From the NCBI GenBank assembly GCA_964598765.1, contig CAZRCZ010000010.1, positions 62,001-126,000 on the forward strand: a DNA stretch of 64,000 bases, written 5' to 3'. Below, one piece after another: positions 51,265 to 59,340 of the stretch. The position numbers and the translations under genes are program-made. The stretch's first letter is position 1, and each line of letters starts with the position of its first letter. The DNA is from CAZRCZ01 sp964598765 (GTDB lineage Bacteria > Sumerlaeota > Sumerlaeia > MVZB01 > JAJFLK01). The notes beneath the pieces are model-generated. The model did not search any database and was not told the DNA's origin. It was given only the letters and a program-made list of their open reading frames with translations.

Positions 51265-52128
51265 TTGATTTGGCAGTGTCGAAATCGCCGGTTTGAATTG
51301 ACGGATAGGGTCCTCGTCATGGGGATTCTTAACGTCACGCCCGATTCGTTCAGCGACGGGGGCAAGTTTTGTGATCCCGAAGTTGCCGTCGCGCGCGCCT
51401 TGGAGATGGTCAGCGGAGGAGCGGACATCGTTGACCTCGGCGGGGAATCGAGCCGTCCGGGGGCAGAACCGGTCTTGGTCGAAGAGGAATTGCGTCGGGT
51501 TCTGCCGGTCTTGAAATTGCTCCGTCCGAAGACCGACGCCGCGATCTCGATTGACACCGTGAAGGCCGAAGTCGCGCAAGCCGCGCTGGATGCCGGGGCC
51601 GACATCATCAACGACATCACGGCGTTGCGAGGAGACCCGCGCATGGTAGAGGTGGTCGCCCGCGCCAAGGCCGGCGTCGTCTTGATGCACATGCAGGGCG
51701 AACCACGCACCATGCAATCGGCGCCGCATTACGAAAACATTGTCGCTGAAATTATGGGGTTCCTTGCCGAACGCGTACAGGAAGCAGAGCAAGTGGGAAT
51801 CAGGCGGGAGCAAATCGCCCTCGATCCGGGCATCGGTTTCGGCAAGACTCTGGAGCATAACTTGAAAATTTTGCGCCGCCTCGACGAATTTTGCGCTTTG
51901 GATTTTCCATTGCTGATGGGACTTTCGCGCAAATCGTTCCTGCGTAAATTGCTCGATCTTCCACACGACCAACATTCCGCCGAAGTCAATCAAGCCCTCC
52001 TCGACGCGACGTTGGCGTCGTCCGTCGTCGCGATCCTGCGCGGGGCGTCCATCGTCCGCGTTCACGATGTTGAGCCGATGGTCCGCACCGCAAAATTCGC
52101 GCGCCTTTTGCGCCGAGGGATTCCTTGA
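51265..52128 (+). CDS. folP: Dihydropteroate synthase
   Basis: A 287-residue protein starting at TTG 51265 (AGAGG six bases upstream; no ATG is close enough). Family motifs: LVMGILNVTPDSFSDGG, GADIVDLGGESSRPGAEPV, ISIDTVKAEVAQAALDAGAD, IINDITALRGDPRM, VVLMHMQGEPRTMQ, LDPGIGFGKTLEHNLKIL and GLSRKSFLRKLL. It condenses 4-aminobenzoate with dihydropterin pyrophosphate in folate synthesis and is the target of sulfonamides. The use of TTG may keep expression low. Confidence 0.96.
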   Translation: MIWQCRNRRFELTDRVLVMGILNVTPDSFSDGGKFCDPEVAVARALEMVSGGADIVDLGGESSRPGAEPVLVEEELRRVLPVLKLLRPKTDAAISIDTVKAEVAQAALDAGADIINDITALRGDPRMVEVVARAKAGVVLMHMQGEPRTMQSAPHYENIVAEIMGFLAERVQEAEQVGIRREQIALDPGIGFGKTLEHNLKILRRLDEFCALDFPLLMGLSRKSFLRKLLDLPHDQHSAEVNQALLDATLASSVVAILRGASIVRVHDVEPMVRTAKFARLLRRGIP

Positions 52129-52141
52129 TGAGGGATTATCA

Positions 52142-52256
52142 TCCGCAGATTTCACAGATTACGCAGACGAGAAACAAGAATTTACAAGCCCCCGGACCCC
52201 CGAATTTGATAATAAAATGGAAAATCGCAATCTGCGGCATCCGCGAAATCTGCGGA
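52142..52256. repeat. Hairpin of the CGCAGATTTCACAGATT family
   Basis: TCCGCAGATTTCACAGATTA, CGCAGA (52142-52167) is mirrored by TCTGCGGCATCCGCGAAATC, TGCGGA (52231-52256) with small differences. The loop of 63 bases is AT-rich. It lies 14 bases after folP. The same words occur inside the NamZ-like signal peptide. Confidence 0.8.
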
Positions 52257-52412
52257 TTTCCCATCCTGTCGCCTCTCGATTTTTTCCATGAATCCCAGAC
52301 ATGAAATTCGTATGCTTGAACCCGTTGGGCGCAATGGAGATCTGACGCACCGATGCTGTCGGATACCCGCTCTGTGCCTTTGTGGTGAAACTTCAGGAAA
52401 GGGAGCCAACCC

Positions 52413-52760
52413 ATGACCGATAATTGCGTCTTCTGCAAAGTCGCCGCCAAGCAAATTCCCTCCAAACCCGCTCATGAGGACGCAACCTATTACGCCTTCC
52501 ACGACATCAATCCCGTCGCGCCGACGCACGTTCTCATCATCCCGCGCAAACACATCCCGACGCTGAACGATCTCGCGCCGGAGGATGAAAAACTGGTCGG
52601 CGGGATGTTCACGCTTGCCAAGAAAATCGCCGCCGAACTAAAAATCGCGGAACCGGGTTATCGGATCATCTTCAACTGCAACCCGCAGGCCGGCCAAACC
52701 GTCTATCACATCCATTTGCATCTGATCGGCGGCCGGGCGATGAAGTGGCCTCCGGGCTGA
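52413..52760 (+). CDS. HIT family protein (HINT-type)
   Basis: A 115-residue protein with CVFCKVAAKQIPSK, ATYYAFHDINPVAPTHVLII, PRKHIPTLNDLAPEDEKLVG and the histidine triad HIHLHLIGG near the end; a putative Zn-site Cys pair is at the start (Cys5, Cys8). HINT proteins hydrolyse nucleoside phosphoramidates. It is of normal length and preceded by AGGAAAGGGAGC. Confidence 0.95.
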   Translation: MTDNCVFCKVAAKQIPSKPAHEDATYYAFHDINPVAPTHVLIIPRKHIPTLNDLAPEDEKLVGGMFTLAKKIAAELKIAEPGYRIIFNCNPQAGQTVYHIHLHLIGGRAMKWPPG

Positions 52761-52822
52761 CCATCCTTGATCTACACAATCCAATGTGTGAGAATTGACT
52801 CGCATCCAAGGAGGATTTCATC

Positions 52823-53029
52823 ATGGCCACCAATCTCGCGCTAAACGACCGGCTGATTAACGAAGCCCGCAGAATGGGGAAACACAAGACCAAGCGGGAA
52901 GCGGTCAATGCGGCGTTGGAGGAATACGTGCAAAAGCGGAAGCAACTCAAAATCCTCGATCTCATGGGGACCATCGAGTATTACCCCGATTATGATTTCA
53001 AGGAATTGCGAAGGAGAAAACGCAATTGA
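52823..53029 (+). CDS. VapB-type antitoxin
   Basis: A 68-residue protein with a ribbon-helix-helix N-terminus (MATNLALNDRLINEARRMGK, HKTKREAVNAALEEYVQKRK) and a C-terminal toxin-binding tail (ILDLMGTIEYYPDYDFKELR). A strong AAGGAGG is at 52809-52815. Its stop overlaps the TTG start of the PIN-domain gene. It would bind and silence the toxin and autoregulate the operon. Confidence 0.9.
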   Translation: MATNLALNDRLINEARRMGKHKTKREAVNAALEEYVQKRKQLKILDLMGTIEYYPDYDFKELRRRKRN

Positions 53030-53457
53030 GAGTCCTCGTGGATTCCTCAATCTGGTCCGTGGCTCTTCGCCGTGATTATGCCTTCTTGAACGATGGGGAA
53101 AGAGAGGCTGTTGACGAATGGACCGAACTTCTCCGCGAGAGGCGCGCCGTTTTGATTGGACCGGTTGTTCAAGAAGTTTTGTCGGGGATAAAACACGAAT
53201 CGCAACACCGAATTCTCGAAGAAAGAATTCTGTCGTTTCCGATCATTGCGGCGGGAGAAGAGGACTACCTGTGCGCGGCGCGAATGTTCAATCAATGCCG
53301 CGCGCATGGGGTCACGGGCACGGCCATTGACCTTCTCCTGTGCGCCGTTGCCGTTCGCCTTGATATACCCATTTTCACAACCGACGCGGACTTCAAACGC
53401 TATGCGCGGCATCTGCCGGTTCGGCTTCATGCCGCTCGACAGGCGGGAAAAGGCTGA
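53026..53457 (+). CDS. VapC-type PIN-domain ribonuclease toxin
   Basis: A 143-residue protein from TTG 53026, overlapping the antitoxin stop (TTGA). It has LVDSSIWSVALRRD (first Asp), a conserved Glu in VVQEVLSGIKHE, the Asp in TGTAIDLLLCAVAVRLD, and the terminal FTTDADFKRYARHL, which make the four-acid PIN site. VapC enzymes cut tRNA or rRNA. It is followed eight bases later by hemC, so it may be co-transcribed with it. Confidence 0.92.
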   Translation: MRVLVDSSIWSVALRRDYAFLNDGEREAVDEWTELLRERRAVLIGPVVQEVLSGIKHESQHRILEERILSFPIIAAGEEDYLCAARMFNQCRAHGVTGTAIDLLLCAVAVRLDIPIFTTDADFKRYARHLPVRLHAARQAGKG

Positions 53458-53465
53458 GAGGGAAT

Positions 53466-54383
53466 ATGTCTCCCATGATTCGCATCGGCACGCGCGGGAG
53501 CCGGTTGGCGCTTTGGCAGGCCGAGCTTGTCGCTGGCAAACTCAAGTCGCTTGGCGTCGAGTCCATTTTTGAGGTCATTCAAACGATGGGCGACCAAGAC
53601 CAGAATAGCGATTTCGGCGCGATCGGGGCCAAGGGAGTTTTCGTCAAGGAGATCGAGACCGCCCTCCTTGAACGCAGGATTGATCTGGCCGTCCACAGTC
53701 TCAAGGATTTGCCGACGGAATTGTCCGAGGGGCTTGTCCTTGGCGCGGCGATGGAGCGCGAATCCCCCTATGACGGTCTTGTGAGCCGCGAGGGAATGAA
53801 GCTGGATCAACTTCCCTTGGGCGCGACGATTGCGACGGGAAGTTTGCGCCGGGCGGCGCAAGTTCTTGCCATGCGCCGCGACCTGCAAATTCTTCCCCTG
53901 CGCGGCAACGTCCCGACGCGCGTCCGCAAAATCCAGGAAGGTTCCGCCGACGCCACCTTGCTCGCGCTTGCCGGACTCCGGCGGCTCGACATGGAAAAGG
54001 AAATCGCGCAAGTTTTTTCTCCCGATCAAGTGACGCCTTCGATGGGTCAGGGAGCCATCGGCATTGAATCGCGCTCGGGCGAATTTGCCGATCTTCTGAA
54101 ATCGCTCGATCATGCCCCGACCCGCCGCGCGATTGAGTCGGAGCGCCTCTTCATTTCACGGATCGGCGGCGGATGTAAAACTCCCGCCGGAGTTCTTGCC
54201 GAACCGATCTCAAACGGAAATTGGAAAATCACCGCCGTGCTTTCGTCGCCGGATGGAAAATCGCTTCTTCGCCATTCCCGCGAAGCCACAAACGCCGACG
54301 ATCTCAATCCCGCCGCCCTCCAACTCGCCGACCAAATGCTCGCCCACGCCGACGCCGCCATCCGCGCGACGCTTCATCCCTGA
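53466..54383 (+). CDS. hemC: Hydroxymethylbilane synthase (porphobilinogen deaminase)
   Basis: A 305-residue protein: IRIGTRGSRLALWQAELVA, GDQDQNSDFGAIGAKGVF, VHSLKDLPTELSEGL, GSLRRAAQVLAMRRDLQILP, RGNVPTRVRKIQEG and the dipyrromethane cofactor Cys in GGGCKTPAG. It assembles the linear tetrapyrrole for haem and sirohaem. It stands between two toxin-antitoxin pairs, and its usual partner hemD is fused to cobA 3.4 kb downstream. Confidence 0.97.
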   Translation: MSPMIRIGTRGSRLALWQAELVAGKLKSLGVESIFEVIQTMGDQDQNSDFGAIGAKGVFVKEIETALLERRIDLAVHSLKDLPTELSEGLVLGAAMERESPYDGLVSREGMKLDQLPLGATIATGSLRRAAQVLAMRRDLQILPLRGNVPTRVRKIQEGSADATLLALAGLRRLDMEKEIAQVFSPDQVTPSMGQGAIGIESRSGEFADLLKSLDHAPTRRAIESERLFISRIGGGCKTPAGVLAEPISNGNWKITAVLSSPDGKSLLRHSREATNADDLNPAALQLADQMLAHADAAIRATLHP

Positions 54384-54400
54384 TTTCACGCGCTTCCGTA

Positions 54401-54428
54401 TTGAACCGGCTTTGCAAATGTGTTACAT
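54401..54428 (+). promoter_or_regulatory. Promoter of the second PIN toxin-antitoxin pair
   Basis: TTGAAC (54401-54406) and TTACAT (54423-54428) are separated by 16 bases and end nine bases before the ATG of the antitoxin gene, in the gap after hemC. The -10 box is moderately good. The short leader suggests that the mRNA starts at or near the start codon. Confidence 0.45.
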
Positions 54429-54436
54429 TGTCCGAC

Positions 54437-54655
54437 ATGAAATCCACCCTGACCATACGGCTTGATTCCGAATTGGAGAACTTGCTCAACCGCCTTTGCC
54501 GCGAGTGCGGCAGAACGCGGAGCGATTTGGCGCGTGAGTCTCTGCGGCGTCAATTGAATATCTTGCGCTTCGAGCGTCTGCGGCGCAAGGCCCTCCCGTT
54601 CGCCGAGGCTCGCGGTTACCTGACCGATGAGGATGTGTTCCGGGATGTGTCGTGA
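54437..54655 (+). CDS. Ribbon-helix-helix antitoxin
   Basis: A 72-residue protein starting at ATG 54437 with the RHH/MetJ-Arc pattern STLTIRLDSELENLLNRLCR, ECGRTRSDLARESLRRQLNI and a C-terminal region RKALPFAEARGYLTDEDVFR. It is upstream of and overlaps the PIN-domain gene, and would bind its own operator near 54420-54440. Confidence 0.9.
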   Translation: MKSTLTIRLDSELENLLNRLCRECGRTRSDLARESLRRQLNILRFERLRRKALPFAEARGYLTDEDVFRDVS

Positions 54656-55059
54656 GGGTTTTCCTCGACACGAACGTCCTCGTGAGCGCTTTTGCAACGC
54701 GCGGAATTTGTGCGGACCTGTTCAGGGTCGTGATGGCTGAACATCAACTCGTCACGGGCGAAGTCGTCCTGCGGGAATTGCGCCGCGTTCTTCGGGCGAA
54801 AATCGGCCTTCCTGCCCGAACGATTGACGACATCGAAGCGCTCCTGCGCGAGCAGGAAGTGGTTCCCAAACCGGACTCTTCCATTGCTCCCGCCGTTCGG
54901 GATCCCGATGACCGCTGGATATTGGCCTCCGCCATCGTAGGCAAAGCCGACATCCTTGTGACCGGAGATCATGATCTCTTGACCATGGGGAGGCATACAC
55001 CCATTGAAATTGTTGACCCGCGCGGTTTTTGGCAATGGATCCGCAAGTCGGGCGCTTAA
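54652..55059 (+). CDS. PIN-domain toxin of the COG1569 type
   Basis: A 135-residue protein from GTG 54652, whose start overlaps the antitoxin stop (GTGA). The PIN acids are in VFLDTNVLVSAFATRG, LRELRRVLRAKI, VRDPDDRWILASAIVGKADI and LVTGDHDLL. This is the group of putative toxin-antitoxin PIN proteins with the word VRDPDDRWILA. The 175 bases after it hold only simple words of the CTCTGCGGCCTCCGCGAC type and no gene. Confidence 0.9.
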   Translation: MRVFLDTNVLVSAFATRGICADLFRVVMAEHQLVTGEVVLRELRRVLRAKIGLPARTIDDIEALLREQEVVPKPDSSIAPAVRDPDDRWILASAIVGKADILVTGDHDLLTMGRHTPIEIVDPRGFWQWIRKSGA

Positions 55060-55234
55060 ATTGATGAAATGGATCGAAATGTAATCTTCGCGCAAGGCCG
55101 CGAAGATTCGTCGAGAAGCTGTTAAAAAGCCGCTTCTTGCGGTATCATCGGTTGCCGTTGGGCATCCTGAATGCCTTGGCCTAACTCTCTATACGTGCTT
55201 CTCTGCGGCCTCCGCGACTCTGCGTTAGTAACCG

Positions 55235-57589
55235 ATGAAACCCAAGCAGCCGATGCTGAAATTCAAGATACGAATGTTGGTTCTCCTTGCGCCGATTTCG
55301 GCATCCTTTCTCCATGCCGAGGAGCCGCGCAGATCCGCGCCGGTCGAGATCATCGCGCAATACATGAAGGACGCGCAGGAGGGGAAGACGCGGGTGCAAC
55401 TGCCGGATGTCTTCGCCCGCGAGGGGTATTCCTACGATCAACTTCTTGAGGGGATGCGGGAATTTTTGAGAACGACAACACTTCAACCTTTCCAAGTAAT
55501 GACGGCGCTGGGTTCCTTGGGCGATCGAGGGTGGAAACTTGACTTGGAAATGCTTCCCAGTGAATCGCCGAGCATAAGGGGGGCAGTGGCCTTCGAGTTA
55601 GGATCCACAAGTTCGGAAGCAGTGAAATCCTCGGATGTAAGACAACGCGCCGTCATTAAAGCCCTCATTCCATTGCTGGATGATTCGGACAGCTTCGTTC
55701 AAAGTTGCGCTTCCTTCGCTCTTTACATGATTGTCCGCGGCCTAATACCGGCTTCGGGTGAAAGTCTCAAACCCGGCATGATTGGACTTTTGCCCGACAT
55801 GCGGAAGGCGCTGAAGGGGCATTGGATTCAACTTCAATCCAATCTTGGTGATTCTTTGTCTGTTCCGCAAGTCGCGACTGATGTGACGACTCCGACCGCA
55901 ACACTCTCCGATTCCACGCTGATTCAACCCATTCTTGCGTTGGCCGATAACGATATTCCGGGAGATGCGGCCAAGTTGATTGAACGCATCGTTTACGGTT
56001 GGGAGGAGCCAGCGCGGAATCGCGCGGCGTTGGAAGCGGGAGTTCGCGCGGGTGATGTGCAGATGGCGCGTTTGAGCGCCGCCCTGCTCGCTCATCTTTG
56101 GCCTCAATCCTTGGATGAGCGGATCATGAAATTTCTTATCCAAGATTTAGGCGATCCCTCCCTGCATGAAATTCCCTCGATCGCCTTTCGCGCGCTCCGC
56201 GACGTTCAGTCGGGCGACGCGGAGCCAATTCGATTGCGCCTGCTGGAGGAAGCCACCCATTCCAAGAACGCCCAGACGCGTCGGCTTTCCGCGCTAGCGT
56301 TGGCGTGGAATCGTCAATACCCTTCGGACGACCGACTTCTGGACCTCGTGGCTGAGAATCTACAATCCGACAAGGTCCCTTCTAACGGTCTGACATCTCT
56401 TGATGTCCTATCGCGTCAAGACAATTCAAACGCGACAAAAAGGCTGTTGACGGCATTAGAGAGTGACGATGAGCAGGCGCGAGGACTGGCGGCGCTCGGA
56501 GTACTTGAGGGAGGATTCGCGGAGCCGAACTCGGATCTCATTGGAAAACTTGAGTTTTGCCTGAAGGCAGATTATCGGAAGGATCCGGCGATAGTGAAAA
56601 GGACGTTGACACTACTGAGGAAGACGGATCGCAAACTACTGAATCCCAGCCTCGAGCGTCTTATTCAGGTTAATTCGAACGAACCCTTGATGAATGCTCG
56701 GATAGTGGATCTGCTCAGCTTGGATCCTCATTATGTTCCTTCGACAGAAACGATCCCAACCTTTGTCGAGTCTCTGCATGACGACGGCTTTTTCGGAAAT
56801 GCTGGCGACGCGATCGAAGCGCTTGAACGTCCACGCGATCCTTCGTCAGACGGACCTATAATTGCCGCATTGCATTCGCGCAACCGCCAGCAACGACTTT
56901 ACGCCGCTTTGATCCTTCGGAAATCCCGCAGTTATGAGGCCATGCCCCATGAATTGGCGAGCGTGGTCTTGGATAACCTGCATGATGACGAAAGCTCCCT
57001 CTATCGAGGAGTGGACGAAGAGATACCGGAGGGAGTGTATATTCCCGTTGATAGCTACCCTTGGTTCAACGCCAAGGATACATCGCTTTATTTGATCGCT
57101 CACCCGAGCCTTGCAACGCCGGAGCTTGAAGCTGGCTTGGACGACAGGGATCCGCAGTATCGGTGGCTTTGCGCATTCGTTCTTGGATCAACGGGAAGGT
57201 CAGGACGACTGGATCGGCTTGCGGAAATTCTCATCCCGCGGCTCGAAAGAAGGGACGGAATGGCGCTCTACGCCATCGCGCGCCTCGGAAAGAGGGCTGG
57301 GCCGTTTCTCGAACCTTACCGAGGGCACCATGATATTCGGATGCGCGCCGCGATTGCCGTTCTCTTGGCTCGGATGCGAAATCCCAAGATCAGCATTTAT
57401 CACGTTCCCGAAGTCGCCGAGATTGACCAGAAATACGAGCAATATCATCGGGCATACTGGCAGGCATGGGAGAGTAAAGCCCCGGACGAGGAAAGGTGGA
57501 AAATCATGGATGAAGGGGGTAAATACGGCCTAATCTTGGATTTTTTGAAATGTGTGGACGAAATGCCGGACTGGTGGCATTACAACTGA
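55235..57589 (+). CDS. Exported HEAT-repeat-like protein
   Basis: A 784-residue protein. Signal peptide: residues about 9-28 (KFKIRMLVLLAPISASFLHA). Residues about 40-760 consist of irregular pairs of helices with the HEAT-like spacing (for example RQRAVIKALIPLLDDSDSFV and TRRLSALALAWNRQYPSDDR). No catalytic motif is seen. The A+T content and codon use in the middle (for example 56300-56800) differ somewhat from neighbouring genes. The start follows the repeat-rich gap at 55060-55234. Function unknown; such solenoids bind other proteins. Confidence 0.75.
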   Translation: MKPKQPMLKFKIRMLVLLAPISASFLHAEEPRRSAPVEIIAQYMKDAQEGKTRVQLPDVFAREGYSYDQLLEGMREFLRTTTLQPFQVMTALGSLGDRGWKLDLEMLPSESPSIRGAVAFELGSTSSEAVKSSDVRQRAVIKALIPLLDDSDSFVQSCASFALYMIVRGLIPASGESLKPGMIGLLPDMRKALKGHWIQLQSNLGDSLSVPQVATDVTTPTATLSDSTLIQPILALADNDIPGDAAKLIERIVYGWEEPARNRAALEAGVRAGDVQMARLSAALLAHLWPQSLDERIMKFLIQDLGDPSLHEIPSIAFRALRDVQSGDAEPIRLRLLEEATHSKNAQTRRLSALALAWNRQYPSDDRLLDLVAENLQSDKVPSNGLTSLDVLSRQDNSNATKRLLTALESDDEQARGLAALGVLEGGFAEPNSDLIGKLEFCLKADYRKDPAIVKRTLTLLRKTDRKLLNPSLERLIQVNSNEPLMNARIVDLLSLDPHYVPSTETIPTFVESLHDDGFFGNAGDAIEALERPRDPSSDGPIIAALHSRNRQQRLYAALILRKSRSYEAMPHELASVVLDNLHDDESSLYRGVDEEIPEGVYIPVDSYPWFNAKDTSLYLIAHPSLATPELEAGLDDRDPQYRWLCAFVLGSTGRSGRLDRLAEILIPRLERRDGMALYAIARLGKRAGPFLEPYRGHHDIRMRAAIAVLLARMRNPKISIYHVPEVAEIDQKYEQYHRAYWQAWESKAPDEERWKIMDEGGKYGLILDFLKCVDEMPDWWHYN

Positions 57590-57755
57590 CGCTCGACAGT
57601 TGTTTGCTCCGCCTCTGCGTTCTATGATGGACGAATGAAACCGACTTGTGACAAGGATTCCGCCTTACGCAAAGCCGCAGGGCGCGTGGGAAATTTGCAT
57701 CTCCGCGATCTCTACGGCACTGCGTGAGAATCAAGAACCAAAATTGTAATCACCG

Positions 57756-59288
57756 ATGCCTTCATCATGGAAACCTCAAGTCTATCTGATCGGTGCGGGG
57801 CCGGGGGATCCCGGCCTGCTCACTCTGCGGGGGGAGACGTGTTTGCGCCGCGCCGACGTCGTCCTCTATGATTCGCTGACCAATCCCTCACTCTTGAAAC
57901 TGGCCAAGCTGGAGGCGGAAAAAATTTTCGTCGGCAAGAAAGCCGGAGGTCCGCGCCCCGATCAGGAGTGGATCAACAACCTGATGATCGCCGAAGCGCG
58001 AAAAGGGAAAATCGTCGCGCGGCTCAAAGGCGGGGACAGTTTCGTTTTTGGCCGGGGAGGAGAGGAAGTCGAGGCGCTTCTCGCCGCCGGAATTCGATTC
58101 GAGGTCGTGCCCGGCGTGACTTCCGCCGTTGCCGCTCCGGCGAGCGCGGGGATACCCGTCACGCGGCGCGGGATTAACTCCATTCTCCACGTCATCGCCG
58201 GATACGAAGACCCCGACGATCCGAAGTGCTCCATCCCTTGGGATTTGCTCGCCCGGCCGGGAGGCACGATTGTCATTCTCATGGGGGCTTCGCGGATTGA
58301 CAAGATTCTGATGCGTCTGCGCGTCGCGGGTCTTTCCGATTCCACTCCGCTGGCGACGATTCAACGGGGAACGTGGGCGTGTCAGAAATCGTTGCGCTCG
58401 ACGCTCGGCAAAGCGGCGGAAGATCCGGCGTCCGCTTATTTGCCGCCTCCTTCGATCACCGTGATCGGCGAGGCCGCGGGATTGGACGAGGGATTGAATT
58501 GGTTCGAGCGGCGGCCTCTCTTTGGGCGCTCGATCATCCTGACCCGCGATGAAGAGAAGGATTGGGAAATCGCGGATAGCCTGAGCGAAGCGGGAGCCGA
58601 GGTTGTTTCAGTTCCTCTATTGAAATTCGAGGCGACGGGCATTTCCGCCGAACTCGTCGAGAAATTAAATCGTCTGCGCCAATCGGGAGGCTGGCTGATT
58701 CTTCCCAGTCCGACGGCCATCAGGTTTTTTTTCGAGGCGCTTAAGGAATCTGGCCTCGATGCCCGCGCATTGGGAGGAATCCGCGTGGCGGTGATCGGCG
58801 AACGAAGCGCGCGCGATCTTTTGCCTTGCGGCATCCGGGCGGATTTTGTTCCCGACGAAGCCAATGCGGCGTCGCTCGCCGAAACTCTTCCGCTGAGTTC
58901 GGCGGATCGCATGGCTCTCATTGCGGGATCGAGCATTTCTCGCCCTGAACTTGCCGAAGGGTTGCGAAAGCGCGGAGTTTCAGTCGAGCATCATTCGCTC
59001 TATGTCACGCTTCCAAACGCGGCGGGGATTCAGGAGTTGAACGTCACCTTGGCGCACGGTTCTCGCAATTCGATTGTCCTTTTTTCCCCTTCCGCCGCCG
59101 AGGCGATTGCGAAAAATTGCGGAAAGGGAAACGCGCCGATGGCGGATGCGGCGCGGTGGGTTGCGATTGGTCCGACGACGGCCCAAGCCATGCGCGAGTT
59201 GGGGTTCAAGGTTCATGCGATCTGCGAAAGTCCGGACGCGGAAAGTTTGGTTGAGGCGTTGGCGAAAAATGTTTCAGAGCAAGAGTAA
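57756..59288 (+). CDS. cobA/hemD: Uroporphyrinogen-III C-methyltransferase / uroporphyrinogen-III synthase fusion
   Basis: A 510-residue protein. Residues about 8-250 are the SUMT methyltransferase: VYLIGAGPGDPGLLTLRGET, VVLYDSLTNP, VARLKGGDSFVFGRGGEEVE, VVPGVTSAVAAPASAGIPVT and GTIVILMGASRIDKIL. Residues about 258-505 are uroporphyrinogen-III synthase (GRSIILTRDEEKDWEIADSL, WLILPSPTAIRFFFEAL, AVIGERSARDL, IVLFSPSAAEAIAKN, VAIGPTTAQAMRELGFKV). It closes the tetrapyrrole ring made by HemC and methylates it toward sirohaem or cobalamin. Its last codons SEQE plus stop come from a hexamer repeat tract. Confidence 0.96.
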   Translation: MPSSWKPQVYLIGAGPGDPGLLTLRGETCLRRADVVLYDSLTNPSLLKLAKLEAEKIFVGKKAGGPRPDQEWINNLMIAEARKGKIVARLKGGDSFVFGRGGEEVEALLAAGIRFEVVPGVTSAVAAPASAGIPVTRRGINSILHVIAGYEDPDDPKCSIPWDLLARPGGTIVILMGASRIDKILMRLRVAGLSDSTPLATIQRGTWACQKSLRSTLGKAAEDPASAYLPPPSITVIGEAAGLDEGLNWFERRPLFGRSIILTRDEEKDWEIADSLSEAGAEVVSVPLLKFEATGISAELVEKLNRLRQSGGWLILPSPTAIRFFFEALKESGLDARALGGIRVAVIGERSARDLLPCGIRADFVPDEANAASLAETLPLSSADRMALIAGSSISRPELAEGLRKRGVSVEHHSLYVTLPNAAGIQELNVTLAHGSRNSIVLFSPSAAEAIAKNCGKGNAPMADAARWVAIGPTTAQAMRELGFKVHAICESPDAESLVEALAKNVSEQE

Positions 59289-59340
59289 GAGCAAGAGCGA
59301 GATTTCGGATTAAGATTATGATTATGATTACGACTAAGAA
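59275..59340. repeat. AAGAGC/AAGATT hexamer tract overlapping the cobA/hemD stop
   Basis: AGAGCAAGAGTAAGAGCAAG, AGCGAG, then GGATTAAGATTATGATTATG, ATTACG. The first units encode the last residues and stop of the CobA-HemD protein; the rest fill the gap before the kinase gene. Same family as at 46401 and 48888. Confidence 0.85.

Noticed and set aside
50979..51296. A 105-codon plus-strand frame in the compound repeat before folP
   Set aside because: The text (LPRGGISLFRGRRAK and following) is produced by a non-coding repeat, overlaps the folP start and has no supporting signal.
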